Assembly: GCF_004000785.1 (NCBI RefSeq)
Contig: NZ_BILX01000024.1
Location: 26,767 to 90,766, forward strand
DNA length: 64,000 bases
Reading direction: 5' to 3'
Source: Paenibacillus ehimensis NBRC 15659
Lineage (GTDB): Bacteria > Bacillota > Bacilli > Paenibacillales > NBRC-103111
The notes beneath the pieces were generated by a model. It did not search any database. It was not told where the DNA came from and was given only the letters and a program-made list of their open reading frames with translations. A program made the translations under genes and the position numbers. Of this stretch, positions 1-8,280 are shown one piece after another. The number at the start of each line of letters is the position of its first letter. Positions within the stretch are counted from its first letter, which is position 1.

Positions 1-189
1 TCCGCTTTGCTGGCGCAAGAGCTTCTCGTTTCGAAAGGCGCCTTCTCGCCGCAGCCCGTCGCTCTGCTGTCCGCCGTTCCTGCTTTTGCCGTAGCTTATT
101 TCACAAGGAGCTTGTTGGGCACGGTTGTGACGGGCATTGCGGCGACGATGCTGTTCCGTTATCTTTCATCGCTGCTTGGCTTATCATGA
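1..189 (+). CDS. AzlD-like branched-chain amino acid permease subunit, C-terminal end (partial)
   Basis: The reading frame is open from the first base of the window and stops at 187-189, so only about 62 C-terminal residues are present. They contain two hydrophobic stretches separated by TRSLLGTVVTGI. A 'TRS-L' turn followed by a glycine/alanine-rich last membrane helix is what I expect at the end of AzlD, the small partner of the AzlC branched-chain amino acid exporter. The upstream AzlC partner would lie outside the window. The call rests on a short tail, so another small multispanning protein is possible. Confidence 0.55.
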   Translation, partial: SALLAQELLVSKGAFSPQPVALLSAVPAFAVAYFTRSLLGTVVTGIAATMLFRYLSSLLGLS

Positions 190-202
190 AACGGGCATCA
201 TA

Positions 203-274
203 AGGGGACAGGGGGTTCCGCGTATGATTCTTGTCGTTCCTGCACGACGAGAAAGCGGGACGGACCTGTCCTCT
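203..274. repeat. REP-like imperfect inverted repeat between genes
   Basis: The 5' arm AGGGGACAGG (203-212) pairs with CCTGTCCTCT (265-274), allowing one G-T pair. Partly complementary bases lie further in, and a small inner hairpin GTCGT/ACGAC surrounds 233-248. It lies between two genes and is GC-rich. The form (outer palindrome, inner hairpin, no T tract) resembles REP elements mobilised by RAYT transposases more than a terminator. Only one copy is in the window, so the repeat nature is inferred. Confidence 0.4.
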
Positions 275-306
275 GTTTCTGAGATGAGACGAAGGGGATG
301 GCTAAC

Positions 307-843
307 TCAGAAATGCTCGTGGATATACCCCCTTGCGACTAAATACTCTACGACCTTGGTTGCGCTAGCGTCTTCGGTTTCCCGTTCCGTATCGACGACA
401 AGCTCGGGCTGCTCCGGCTCTTCATAAGGATCGGAAATCCCCGTGAAATGAGCAATTTCCCCGTTTATCGCCTTCCGGTAAAGTCCTTTGCCGTCCCTGC
501 GGATGCATTCCTCCAGTGAACATTTCACGTAGACTTCTATAAAAGGAGCGATTTCCCGGCGCACATAGTCTCTCATGGACCGGTGGGGGGATATGAAAGA
601 GGCCAGTACAATAACCCGGTTGCGGGTGAGCAGCTTGGCCACGTAGGTAACCCTTTCGATATTTCGGAAACGGTCTTCGCGCGAGAAGCCAAGATCGGCG
701 CAAAGCTGCTGCCTTACCACGTCGCCGTCCAACCGCTCGACGGGGATTCCGGCGGATGCGAGCTTCTCTTCGACCAGCCGGCAGACCGTTGTTTTTCCGG
801 CGCCGGACAGACCGGTGAACCAAACCGTGGCTCCGCCAGACAT
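307..843 (-). CDS. cysC: Adenylylsulfate (APS) kinase
   Basis: 178-aa cytoplasmic kinase that phosphorylates APS with ATP to give PAPS, the donor used by sulfotransferases. The P-loop GLSGAGKT lies at residues 11-18, followed by the family's LDGD segment near 40, the FISPHRSMRD segment, and a KGLYRKA-type lid, all typical of CysC. I chose ATG 843 because AGGAG sits 8 nt upstream; the frame stays open further upstream but without a ribosome site. It is divergent from a sulfotransferase gene starting at 974, so a PAPS maker and a PAPS user are side by side. No ATP sulfurylase gene is visible here. Confidence 0.9.
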   Translation of the reverse strand: MSGGATVWFTGLSGAGKTTVCRLVEEKLASAGIPVERLDGDVVRQQLCADLGFSREDRFRNIERVTYVAKLLTRNRVIVLASFISPHRSMRDYVRREIAPFIEVYVKCSLEECIRRDGKGLYRKAINGEIAHFTGISDPYEEPEQPELVVDTERETEDASATKVVEYLVARGYIHEHF

Positions 844-973
844 ATGCATCTCTCCTTCTTTTTCATATTTGACGGTCATAGACATATAAGAAAGAAGCTT
901 GAAGATGTCACCTATGATTAACGAACCGAATCGGGATGTGGATACCATTTTTGAACGAAGGAGGGAAATTGGA

Positions 974-1714
974 ATGGATATCATCATCTCGGCTGTCGCT
1001 AACCGTACGGGCTCGACTTTAGTTCAGCGCATCTTCAATGCCCGCCGGAAAACGCTGATTTGGGGAGAGCATGGGGGAATCGTAACCGATTTCGTCAGAA
1101 TCGGCGAGATGGCGGGATACTTCTCGATCCAAGGCAGGGGAGAGAAGGAAGCTTACTTCAAGAGCGGCGAGGATCCGAACACTTGGATCGCCAATATGTC
1201 GCCCGATTTGGAGCGAATCAGGGAAGGGGTCGTGCAAGCTGTCAAGGCATGCTTCAACGCCATGTATGCGGAGCACCGGGACAATCACGATCGAATCGGC
1301 TTTAAGGAAGTCCGTTACGGGAAGCCGGAAATCGAGCTGCTGAAAGCATGCTACCCTGATGCCGTGATCGTACTGTTGGTCCGTCATCCCGTTGACGTAT
1401 GGAAAAGCGAAACATCTTACTGGTCGGGGGATGCAGGCTTGTTCTCCCGAATCTGGAACGAGCGGGCGATGCAGTATGCGGAGCTTCGCGATCCGGACCG
1501 GAGCATTCACCTGCTGCGGTACGAAGAGCTTGTCGAACGGGATGAAGCCACGCTCGGTCTGTTGGCGGAGCTGGCCGGCATTTCGCGCGACGAGATCGAC
1601 AGCGTGCTAAACGTGAATTTGAACAGCACCCGTACCGAACGGCATGCCAGCGATATCGAGCAGATCCGGGCGATTTGTCGGGAAGGGATGGAGCGGCTTC
1701 GTTATGCGGATTAA
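974..1714 (+). CDS. PAPS-dependent sulfotransferase family protein
   Basis: 246 aa. The N-terminus MDIIISAVANRTGSTLVQ contains a 5'-phosphosulfate-binding loop (NRTGSTL, equivalent to PRSGTTL in the family). VRHPVDVWKSETSY in the middle looks like the 3'-phosphate-binding segment with conserved R and S. Start ATG 974 has GAAGGAGGG 8 nt upstream; the frame extends 25 codons further up but without a better site. Divergent partner of the APS kinase at 307-843, which supports a sulfate-transfer role. The acceptor (glycan, lipid or peptide) cannot be read from the sequence. Confidence 0.75.
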   Translation: MDIIISAVANRTGSTLVQRIFNARRKTLIWGEHGGIVTDFVRIGEMAGYFSIQGRGEKEAYFKSGEDPNTWIANMSPDLERIREGVVQAVKACFNAMYAEHRDNHDRIGFKEVRYGKPEIELLKACYPDAVIVLLVRHPVDVWKSETSYWSGDAGLFSRIWNERAMQYAELRDPDRSIHLLRYEELVERDEATLGLLAELAGISRDEIDSVLNVNLNSTRTERHASDIEQIRAICREGMERLRYAD

Positions 1715-1782
1715 ATGGTGCAGCCAAGAGTCTTTTCGTTGAAAGGCTTCCGACTTTTGCCCGTGAACGAGCTTCGCTCACG

Positions 1783-2752
1783 TCAAGCTTGAGGCTTCCG
1801 CAAGGTGGTCATTGAGAAGCCGCAGCCCTGCAGTAGCGTATCGATAAACCGGTTTAAAGCGGGATTGCCCGTATCCGCAACGCGGGATGGAAGGACCACG
1901 TTGCCGTAAATTTGCAGCAATTGGTCGGTTAAGTATTTGTTGACCCAGCCCAGGACAAGGTCCGCTGCGATGCGGCTCGTCGGATTGTCGATGTCGGCGA
2001 AGGCCGAGCAAAATTCCTCTCCCCAGAACCGGCTGTTAAGAATGTTGCTGATGTTGAGAAGGGGACGGATCGGAAAAGGGAACGCTTGAACGATTTCGAA
2101 GTGCTTGGAGAACCGGTCAAGGATATCTTCCAGTGTTTCGACGCCGACATGTCCTTCCATGTACACGTATTTGCGTACGGTATCGTCAGGGTTTTTGGGG
2201 TTGCAGTTCAGATAGTCGATAAACCCCGACTCAATGCCGTGAAAACCGTATCCGCCGGGCTTCGTAATGCGGCTTATTTCCGCAATCATTGGATCCTTGC
2301 TCCGGAATTCGACATGACCGAAGAAATCCATCGTATAAATGAAATCGAACTCGTTGTCGGCATAAGGCAGCCCTTGCACGACATCGTACGTCAAAGCATG
2401 GTCGAAGCCGTTCTGCTTGGCGATCTCAATGCAGCTCGAGCTCATATCGACGCCGTACAACTCAATTTCCGGAAAAAAAATGCTTTAATCTCGCTCCAAA
2501 GGTTCCGGAGCCGCATCCGACTTCGAGTACCTTGGCCGACCGGTTTCCGGTATCGGTCAAATAGCGGCGAAGCGCTTCATGCAGGTAATGCGCTTTTTGG
2601 TAGACAAGCGTATTCCGCGTTACCCGCCCCTCGTTTGCTACGACACCTGCCACGTTGCTGTATGCGTATCGTTCCTGGTAATAAGCGGCAGGGTCGATGT
2701 CGAAAAGGGCGTAGGTAATATCGTCCTTCGTAAAAGGGGATTTTTCGTTCAA
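1783..2752 (-). pseudogene. Class I SAM-dependent methyltransferase, frameshifted
   Basis: Two minus-strand frames encode one protein. The first (2752 to about 2475) ends just after SAM motif I, VLEVGCGSGTFGARL. The second carries ELYGVDMSSS (motif post I), an acidic DFIYTMDFFGHV segment and RITKPGGYGFHG, and runs to 1783. Removing one base from the run of eight A (T on the coding strand) at 2473-2480 rejoins them as HFFPEIELYGVD, the expected wording. About 320 aa when repaired. It is next to the sulfotransferase and convergent with it. Start ATG 2752 is the first in frame. Function beyond methyl transfer is unknown. Confidence 0.75.
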
Positions 2753-2892
2753 CGTTCATTCCTCCTCGGATCGTGCGCAACCCGCGCAGCTGCATAAACC
2801 ACTATATTCCGCGACCTCACGCGGCGAAACCTCGATGATTCACTTCCTGCGGAAATTTCCCGCTGCGGGACGACCTGGCTGGCTTGGGTAAT

Positions 2893-2944
2893 TTGACAAT
2901 TGACCGGTAAACCGTGTACATTAATATTGAAGTAAACTTAATAG
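2893..2944 (+). promoter_or_regulatory. Promoter and operator of the marR gene
   Basis: A TTGACA -35 box lies at 2893-2898, with a weak -10 (TACATT, 2917-2922) 18 bp downstream. The operator at 2920-2944 contains the palindrome AAGT-AA-ACTT. The same 25 bp recur in inverted orientation at 3425-3449 with 24 of 25 matches. A MarR dimer bound here would cover the -10 and start region, so autorepression is likely. Confidence 0.65.
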
Positions 2945-2958
2945 TTAAGGAGCTTAAA

Positions 2959-3411
2959 ATGAGTGAAGAGCTGATCCGTTACGTAAAAGAGATTAACCAA
3001 GCCGAATACGACACCAATGTGATGCTAACGCTGGAATATGCTGCGCTGGTCGATGAGACGATTACAGATAAGCAGCTTATTGTGCTCGGTATGATCCATC
3101 AGCACGGCCGGCTCAACACGGGCGAGATTGCCGATAAAATGGGGATTACTCCGAGCGCCGTCAGCCAATTTCTCGGCAAGCTGGAGAAAGCGGGGTACAT
3201 TAAACGGTCGATCAATCCTGGCAACCGCAGGGAAATTATCGTCGAGCTGGATCAGAAGGGCACCGAGTATATGGCCCGAAACGAGCAGATCGAACGTTCC
3301 ATTATTGAACGCTACTATTCGAAGCTGGGTATGGACGATATTTTGACGCTGCGAAAAATTGTCTTGAAGCTGAAAGCCATTGTTGAAGAGGAACAGGCGA
3401 AAGGAAACTAA
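2959..3411 (+). CDS. MarR-family transcriptional regulator
   Basis: 150 aa winged-helix repressor. The recognition helix region GITPSAVSQFLGKLEKAGYI (about 61-80) and wing with NRREIIVEL are classic MarR. Start ATG 2959 follows AAGGAG by 7-8 nt; 15 upstream codons in frame fall in the operator and are not coding. The operator is repeated at 3425-3449, in front of the serine hydrolase gene, so this protein probably controls both itself and that neighbour. The ligand is not predictable. Confidence 0.85.
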   Translation: MSEELIRYVKEINQAEYDTNVMLTLEYAALVDETITDKQLIVLGMIHQHGRLNTGEIADKMGITPSAVSQFLGKLEKAGYIKRSINPGNRREIIVELDQKGTEYMARNEQIERSIIERYYSKLGMDDILTLRKIVLKLKAIVEEEQAKGN

Positions 3412-3424
3412 TTTTTTTGGATTA

Positions 3425-3449
3425 CTATTAAGTTTACTTAAATATTAAT
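3425..3449 (+). promoter_or_regulatory. Second MarR operator, upstream of the serine hydrolase
   Basis: Contains TTAAGTTTACTTAA (6-bp arms, 2-bp centre). It is the reverse complement of 2920-2944 with one mismatch in 25. It lies 57 bp before the hydrolase start at 3506. Confidence 0.6.
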
Positions 3450-3505
3450 TTGTATTAATTGTCGATAACGCAATTCCTTGCAATCGACTCCGAGGGGGGA
3501 GATAA

Positions 3506-4545
3506 ATGGTTATGCCCGTGAATCCTACGACGAAATTTGAGCAAGCTGTCGACCGTATCGTTCAGCCTTATCTCGTTAAAAGGAAGCATGCGTTGCTGTC
3601 GGTCGGCATTTTGCGCGGAGGGGAGCGGTTTGTGTTCGGCTTCGGGGATTTGCGGCCGTTCGGAGCGGCATCCTACGAAAACCTTATGTACGAGATCGGT
3701 TCGATCACCAAAGTATTTACCACCTCGCTGCTCGCGCTGCTGATCGCCCAAGGCGCGCTCCGGCCGGATGATTCGCTTGGGAAGTTCGAGCCATCGCTCC
3801 CCGGCCGTCATCCGGTGACGCTTGCCCATCTGGCCACGCATACGTCGGGACTGCCGGGCTTTCCGGTGTTCAAAGCATGGCGCAACCGTTTCGACAAAAC
3901 GCAGCATCGCGATCCTTACTGCCACTTTACGCCGCAGGAAGCCATTTCCTATTTGCGAAATATTTCTCGGGCAAGGTGGGGCGCAAATTTCGTTATTCCA
4001 ATGAGGGAACGGGGATACTCGGCGAGCTTCTGGCGAGATGGCTTGGAACGGATTACGAGACGGCGATCATCGAACGCCTATGTTTGCCCCTAAATTTACC
4101 GGACACCGGCATCTCGCTGACCTTGGAGCAGCAGGCGAGAATGGTTCCGGGCTACGCGGGGAAAGACGTGCAGCGGCCCGAAACGCTGCTGCGCGACTAT
4201 GCCGGAGCCGGAGCGCTTCGCTCCACGCTCGGCGATCAGCTGACGTTCCTGGCCGCCCATTTGTGCGACCACCCCAACGAAGAGCTGTGTCATGACCTGC
4301 TGATCAGCCAACAAACCTACGCGCGTCACAGCAAGACGGTTGGCGTCGGACTGGGATGGATCATCGACGAGCGCGGCAAGTTCGCCTGGCATAACGGATC
4401 GACGCATGGATTTTCCAGTTTTATGGGGTTTTATCAGGACCGGTCGTCCGGCATCGTTGTGCTCTCGAATTACCGGTCCGGTCTCTTGAGCGATTCCGTC
4501 GACCGGATCGGCCTCGACCTGCTCGATCTGTTGAAAAAACCGTAA
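3506..4545 (+). pseudogene. Beta-lactamase-like serine hydrolase, frameshifted
   Basis: Class C beta-lactamase/penicillin-binding-protein fold, about 346 aa if repaired. The first frame from ATG 3506 carries the SxxK nucleophile motif SITK and LATHTSGLPG. The second frame, entered near 3956 and ending at 4545, carries the YxN motif in FRYSNEGTGILGE and the HxG motif in WHNGSTHG. One base appears to be missing near 3956 (SYLR to KYFSGK). There is no obvious signal peptide. It lies downstream of marR behind a copy of the MarR operator, so it is probably the regulated target. Substrate unknown; such proteins are often esterases or peptidases. Confidence 0.75.
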
Positions 4546-4584
4546 GGATTGACGCAAAGAGGCCGCTGCGAGTGCGAGGCTCCT

Positions 4585-5823
4585 TCAACCCGTCCACCGG
4601 TCCGCAGCCTCGTCGATATTCAGTCCGAGCGACTGGAGCTTTAAGACAGCGATTTCCTCGTCAAGAGCGTAAGGCGCCTTCATGACTTCATTACCCAGCC
4701 GGTCGTAATGCCCGTTCATGTAGTGGAGCGACAAAGCCAGCAGGGCCAAGCGCATATCGGTCGTTTCGGTGCAATCATCGTCTACGGATGTTTCGTTCGC
4801 GGGCGGTCTTGCGTCATACAAATAAATTTTCCGCCCGTCGATAAGCTCGTACCGCTCAAGATTTTTCCGGACAGTGCCGCGGGATACGGCGATATCTGCA
4901 AGCTCGTTCGTATTGATCTCGCCACCGGGAAGTCCTGTCTGGCAGAGTAAGACGCCGTCTTTCATCAAAAAGCAATGCTTCCCGCCGATCGTATCCGGAG
5001 CTCCGGTTGCGCTGATCAGCAGGTCTCCGATTAAGGCCGCTTCCTGCAAGCGCATGACCTGGCAGCCGTCCATAAAGGCCTCGACCGCTTTCGGGGGATC
5101 GAGTTCCGCGACCACGACATGGGCGCCGAGGGCTCTGGCCTGCATGGCGATCGCTTTGCCGCGCAAGCCGTAGCCTGCGACCACGACCGTTTTGCCTGCT
5201 GCGTCGAAGGCCGCGGCCTGCAACAGGTCATCCCATACGGACGGTACGGTTCCGAACCGTCGGGCCAACGCATCCATGCCGGGGGCATCGTCTATAACGA
5301 TCATCGGAAACGGAAGCCGTTGTTCCTTTTCAAGTTTCATCAGGCGCGGCAAGCCGGCTCTCGTCCGTGCCGCCCCGCCGCGAATGCCCGCCAGCAAGTC
5401 CGGGCGTTCCGCTTGCAGCATGGCGACCAGTTCTCCGCTGTCATCGACAATGAGATGAGGTCCTGTCTCCATGGCGCGGATAAGCCGTTCCTTCACGGTT
5501 TCCGGCTCCGTACCGAAATCGGTGATCACGGTGATCCCGTCGGCTGCCAAGGCGGCGCATATCCCGCTATTGTTCGGATGGGGGCCGCCGCCGGCTAGGA
5601 CCAGCTCCGCTCCCCCGGCTTGGAGCGCCTTCCCAAGACAGGCCGTCGGCGCTTCCGGAGGAAGGGCAAGGACGATCTTCAGTCCCTTGAACGGCTGCTC
5701 GAGCGCGAACCGTTCCCGGAGGCGGTTCATAACAGGCATTTGCGAGCTTGCCCGGCTGATCCTACGCCGTCCTTCCTGGGCTAAAGCGCTATCGTTGATC
5801 CAAGTGCGGACTATAGCTTGCAT
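4585..5823 (-). CDS. S-adenosylhomocysteine-hydrolase-like protein lacking the catalytic residues
   Basis: 412 aa, colinear with adenosylhomocysteinase from end to end. The NAD-binding segment VVVAGYGLRGKAIA is well kept, as is the C-terminal DEEIAVLKLQSLGL. Against the family consensus, the active-site segments are all replaced: SNPLSTQDD is GGPHPNNSG, DDGAD is DDSGE, SEETTTG is AARTRAG, the NDSxTKxxFDN segment is DDAPGMDALARRF, and NAGHFD is QTGLPGG. Normal SAH hydrolysis is therefore unlikely. It lies just downstream of a methyltransferase gene on the same strand, which suggests a shared role around methylation or SAH sensing. LuxS at 40.8 kb would provide the usual SAH recycling route. 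Confidence 0.75.
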   Translation of the reverse strand: MQAIVRTWINDSALAQEGRRRISRASSQMPVMNRLRERFALEQPFKGLKIVLALPPEAPTACLGKALQAGGAELVLAGGGPHPNNSGICAALAADGITVITDFGTEPETVKERLIRAMETGPHLIVDDSGELVAMLQAERPDLLAGIRGGAARTRAGLPRLMKLEKEQRLPFPMIVIDDAPGMDALARRFGTVPSVWDDLLQAAAFDAAGKTVVVAGYGLRGKAIAMQARALGAHVVVAELDPPKAVEAFMDGCQVMRLQEAALIGDLLISATGAPDTIGGKHCFLMKDGVLLCQTGLPGGEINTNELADIAVSRGTVRKNLERYELIDGRKIYLYDARPPANETSVDDDCTETTDMRLALLALSLHYMNGHYDRLGNEVMKAPYALDEEIAVLKLQSLGLNIDEAADRWTG

Positions 5824-5944
5824 CGTTGGTCATTCTTCCTTTCCGCGGTAATATGAGAAATACGCAAATGGGCAGAAGCAAAAGTGCGCCGATCCGATAG
5901 GGACGGGGATTCGAGCCGGCAGAGAAGCGGCAAGACATCCATCG

Positions 5945-6511
5945 TCAGCCCTCCTCCTTACGGCAAACATACACGAACGCCGGAGGAACATTGAAGGGAA
6001 CGAAATGAATCCGCTCCATTGCAAATTGCCGGCTGAGCCGCTTGCGCATCTGCTGCGAATATTGAAAAGCGACGAACCGTCCGCCCGGTCTGAGGGAGGC
6101 CGCAATTTCGCTTAGGAGCCGGTCGCGCAAGCTTGGCGGGAAATTGAAATAAGGAAGTCCGCTGATAACGCAGTCGAGCGAATCGATTCCTTCCGTCCGC
6201 AAAACGGCCTGTAACCGGCCGGCATCTTCGTAACAGTCGCAGTCGGCAAATCTCTCCTGCAGCCGTCCGCGCAGCTCCGTATCTTTTTCGAACAAAAGAA
6301 CGCGGGTATCGTCCTTCTTGGCCCTCTGAATGTATTTCGTAATCGCGCCTGTACCGGCTCCGAGCTCCGCAACACCGTTCACTTTCTCCCAGTTCACCGA
6401 GTCGACCATCTTTTTCGCCAAAAACGCGGAGCTTGGCGTGACGCTGCCGATTTGTTGAGGCGCGCGCGAAAATTTATACAAAAACAGCAGCTTTTCCTGA
6501 AGCGTGCCCAT
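5945..6511 (-). CDS. PmtA-like SAM-dependent methyltransferase
   Basis: 188 aa. The order IGSVTPSSAFLAKKM, then motif I VAELGAGTGAITKYI, then CVISGLPYFNFPP, then SLRPGGRFVAFQYS matches the phospholipid N-methyltransferase/dimethyladenosine-transferase-like group (COG3963). Start ATG 6511 has GGGAG 8 nt upstream; an ATG seven codons earlier has no site. Probably membrane-surface associated without spanning segments. The SAH-hydrolase-like gene follows 121 bp downstream. A phospholipid substrate is inferred from family resemblance only. Confidence 0.7.
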   Translation of the reverse strand: MGTLQEKLLFLYKFSRAPQQIGSVTPSSAFLAKKMVDSVNWEKVNGVAELGAGTGAITKYIQRAKKDDTRVLLFEKDTELRGRLQERFADCDCYEDAGRLQAVLRTEGIDSLDCVISGLPYFNFPPSLRDRLLSEIAASLRPGGRFVAFQYSQQMRKRLSRQFAMERIHFVPFNVPPAFVYVCRKEEG

Positions 6512-6716
6512 GCCGATGTCTCCCTTCGCCATCTGCTTTCTTCATCGTATCGAATAAATCTTCAGAACGAGTGCAGAAATTTCTGAAGGAATTCTGAAGA
6601 ATTTATAAAGCGGGATTAATCCAAATTATTCGGCGTGTGGGTTTGCGGCAACATTTTTGTTAAAATGGTACATGTTCCGCACTTTACCGAACTTATGCTG
6701 AAAGAAGGGGATCGAG

Positions 6717-7373
6717 ATGGCATCACGGACTGTTTTGCCGGCGCCGGATGATTTAAAGCGGCGCTTGCTGACTCTTGCGGCGTTGAACGTAATCTTATGT
6801 CCGGAAGAATGGCTCCGGTATCATACGTTTATTCCGAATTGGGCGCCAAACGTCTCGCTTGCGAAAATCGACAACGGCGCCGGAGACCACTTGTACGTTT
6901 TATTTGCGCCGGAGGGTGTCCTAATAAAAGGGTTCGATCACGAATCCGAGCTAAGCCCGCACGCCGGAGACGAGTATGCGGTATGGCCGGGAATCTACGA
7001 CGGAGCGCCGGAAGCTTTGCTGGCTTTCCTTGAGGATGAAGCGCTGGAGAAAGAAGACGTAACCTTCTGCATATGGCGCGAAACCGGCGACTCGCGGTGG
7101 AGATCGGGGGAGGTACGGATACCGGAAGGCGCAGACGACGGCTCGGATTTTTTGCTTGGAACGATCTGCGAAACACCGGAGGACTATGCGGACTGGGCGG
7201 AAGGCTACTTCGACAGGCCGGTTCCGGCCGAGCCCGTCAAAGCTTTGTATGCGGCCCCCGCGATCCGCGTCGAGGCGATCCGTTCCCTGAATCCGGAACG
7301 AAACGTGGAGGAGGCTCTTCGGGAGCTTGATGCTTTAGGAATTACGGTGACGGACCGGGAGAGGTTATGTTGA
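6717..7373 (+). CDS. Conserved-looking acidic protein of unknown function
   Basis: 218 aa, strongly acidic, no signal peptide or membrane segment. I do not recognise a family. Features are a Trp-rich N-terminal part (EEWLRYH, NWAPNV), a central stretch FAPEGVLIKGFDHESEL, and ETPEDYADWAEGYF in the second half. Start ATG 6717 follows AAGGGG by 6 nt. Its stop overlaps the start of the metallophosphoesterase by 7 bp, so the two are translated together and probably act together. Confidence 0.75.
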   Translation: MASRTVLPAPDDLKRRLLTLAALNVILCPEEWLRYHTFIPNWAPNVSLAKIDNGAGDHLYVLFAPEGVLIKGFDHESELSPHAGDEYAVWPGIYDGAPEALLAFLEDEALEKEDVTFCIWRETGDSRWRSGEVRIPEGADDGSDFLLGTICETPEDYADWAEGYFDRPVPAEPVKALYAAPAIRVEAIRSLNPERNVEEALRELDALGITVTDRERLC

Positions 7374-8164
7374 GGATCGAATCGCTTGGCGCAGACCCCG
7401 TAGAACGCTTCGCCTATCGGACCGCGACCGGCTCGGGCGGTATTGCGGAAGTACAGCTGCCGGTGTACGTGGGGCAGATGACCTCTTTGCCGTCGTCGGT
7501 CGACGCGCTCATCGTGACCTCCGATTTGCAGGGCATGATGCGAACCGCGGACGGGAAGGACGTCATGCTCGGCGAAAGGCTCCCCGACGATTTGTCGGTG
7601 CTGATCGGGATCGAATGGCCGGATATTGCTCCCGACCGGGTCGGCGTTCTGCTATGCGGCGATCTGTATGGCGATCTCCGGCGGGGAGGCAGCGGCGATC
7701 CGACCGGCGTATGGCTTGCATTCGGCGAAACGTTTCGTTGGGTCGTCGGTGTGGCCGGCAATCACGATCTGATGGCCGATGCCGAGAAGCGGGAGCTATC
7801 CCGCCGAAGCAACATCTGTCTGATCGACCGGCCGGGAATCGCCGAATTCGGCGGCGCGGCATGGGGCGGTCTCGGAGGCGTGATCGGCAGACCGGACAAG
7901 CCGAACCGGATGGCGGAAGCGGACTACCTGCAAGCCTTGCGCAAGCTGCTTCACAAGCAGCCCCATGCGCTGCTGCTTCACCAAAGCCCGGATGTGCCGG
8001 AGCGGGGATGCGCAGGAAGCCCCGAGATTCGCGCTGTATTGGAGAGCGGGCCGGAAGCGCTTGTGTTCTGCGGCCACTCTCATTGGAACGATCCGCTCGC
8101 TTGCCTGCCCGGCGGAACGCAGGTCTTGAATGTCGATGCCAAGGTGTGCATCTTTACAAGATAG
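7367..8164 (+). CDS. Calcineurin-like metallophosphoesterase
   Basis: 265 aa. Metal-binding motifs in order: SDLQG (the usual DxH with Q for H), CGDLYGD (GDxxD-like), GNHD, LLLHQSP and CGHSHWND. These mark the calcineurin-like phosphoesterase fold; the Q in the first motif is unusual. No signal peptide, so cytoplasmic. ATG 7367 overlaps the upstream stop by 7 bp, showing translational coupling with the unknown protein at 6717-7373. Substrate unknown. Confidence 0.8.
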   Translation: MLRIESLGADPVERFAYRTATGSGGIAEVQLPVYVGQMTSLPSSVDALIVTSDLQGMMRTADGKDVMLGERLPDDLSVLIGIEWPDIAPDRVGVLLCGDLYGDLRRGGSGDPTGVWLAFGETFRWVVGVAGNHDLMADAEKRELSRRSNICLIDRPGIAEFGGAAWGGLGGVIGRPDKPNRMAEADYLQALRKLLHKQPHALLLHQSPDVPERGCAGSPEIRAVLESGPEALVFCGHSHWNDPLACLPGGTQVLNVDAKVCIFTR

Positions 8165-8206
8165 GGCGGAGGCAGACGGAGGAATAGAAAGCGAATATAA
8201 GCAAAC

Positions 8207-8239
8207 TGAGACACCGGCCACATCGGGCCGGTGTCCCAG
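8207..8239. terminator. Hairpin between convergent genes
   Basis: Stem of 13 bp with one mismatch: CTGAGACACCGGC against GCCGGTGTCCCAG, with an 8-nt loop. It lies between the phosphoesterase gene and the convergent anti-sigma gene. It lacks a T tract, so its strength as a terminator is uncertain. Confidence 0.45.
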
Positions 8240-8280
8240 TTCTCCCACCTGCATGGAAACTCCCGGGCGGTCCGGCCCGG

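Noticed and set aside
8207..8239. Riboswitch or small RNA
   Set aside because: A single GC-rich hairpin between convergent genes is better explained as a transcription stop or barrier.
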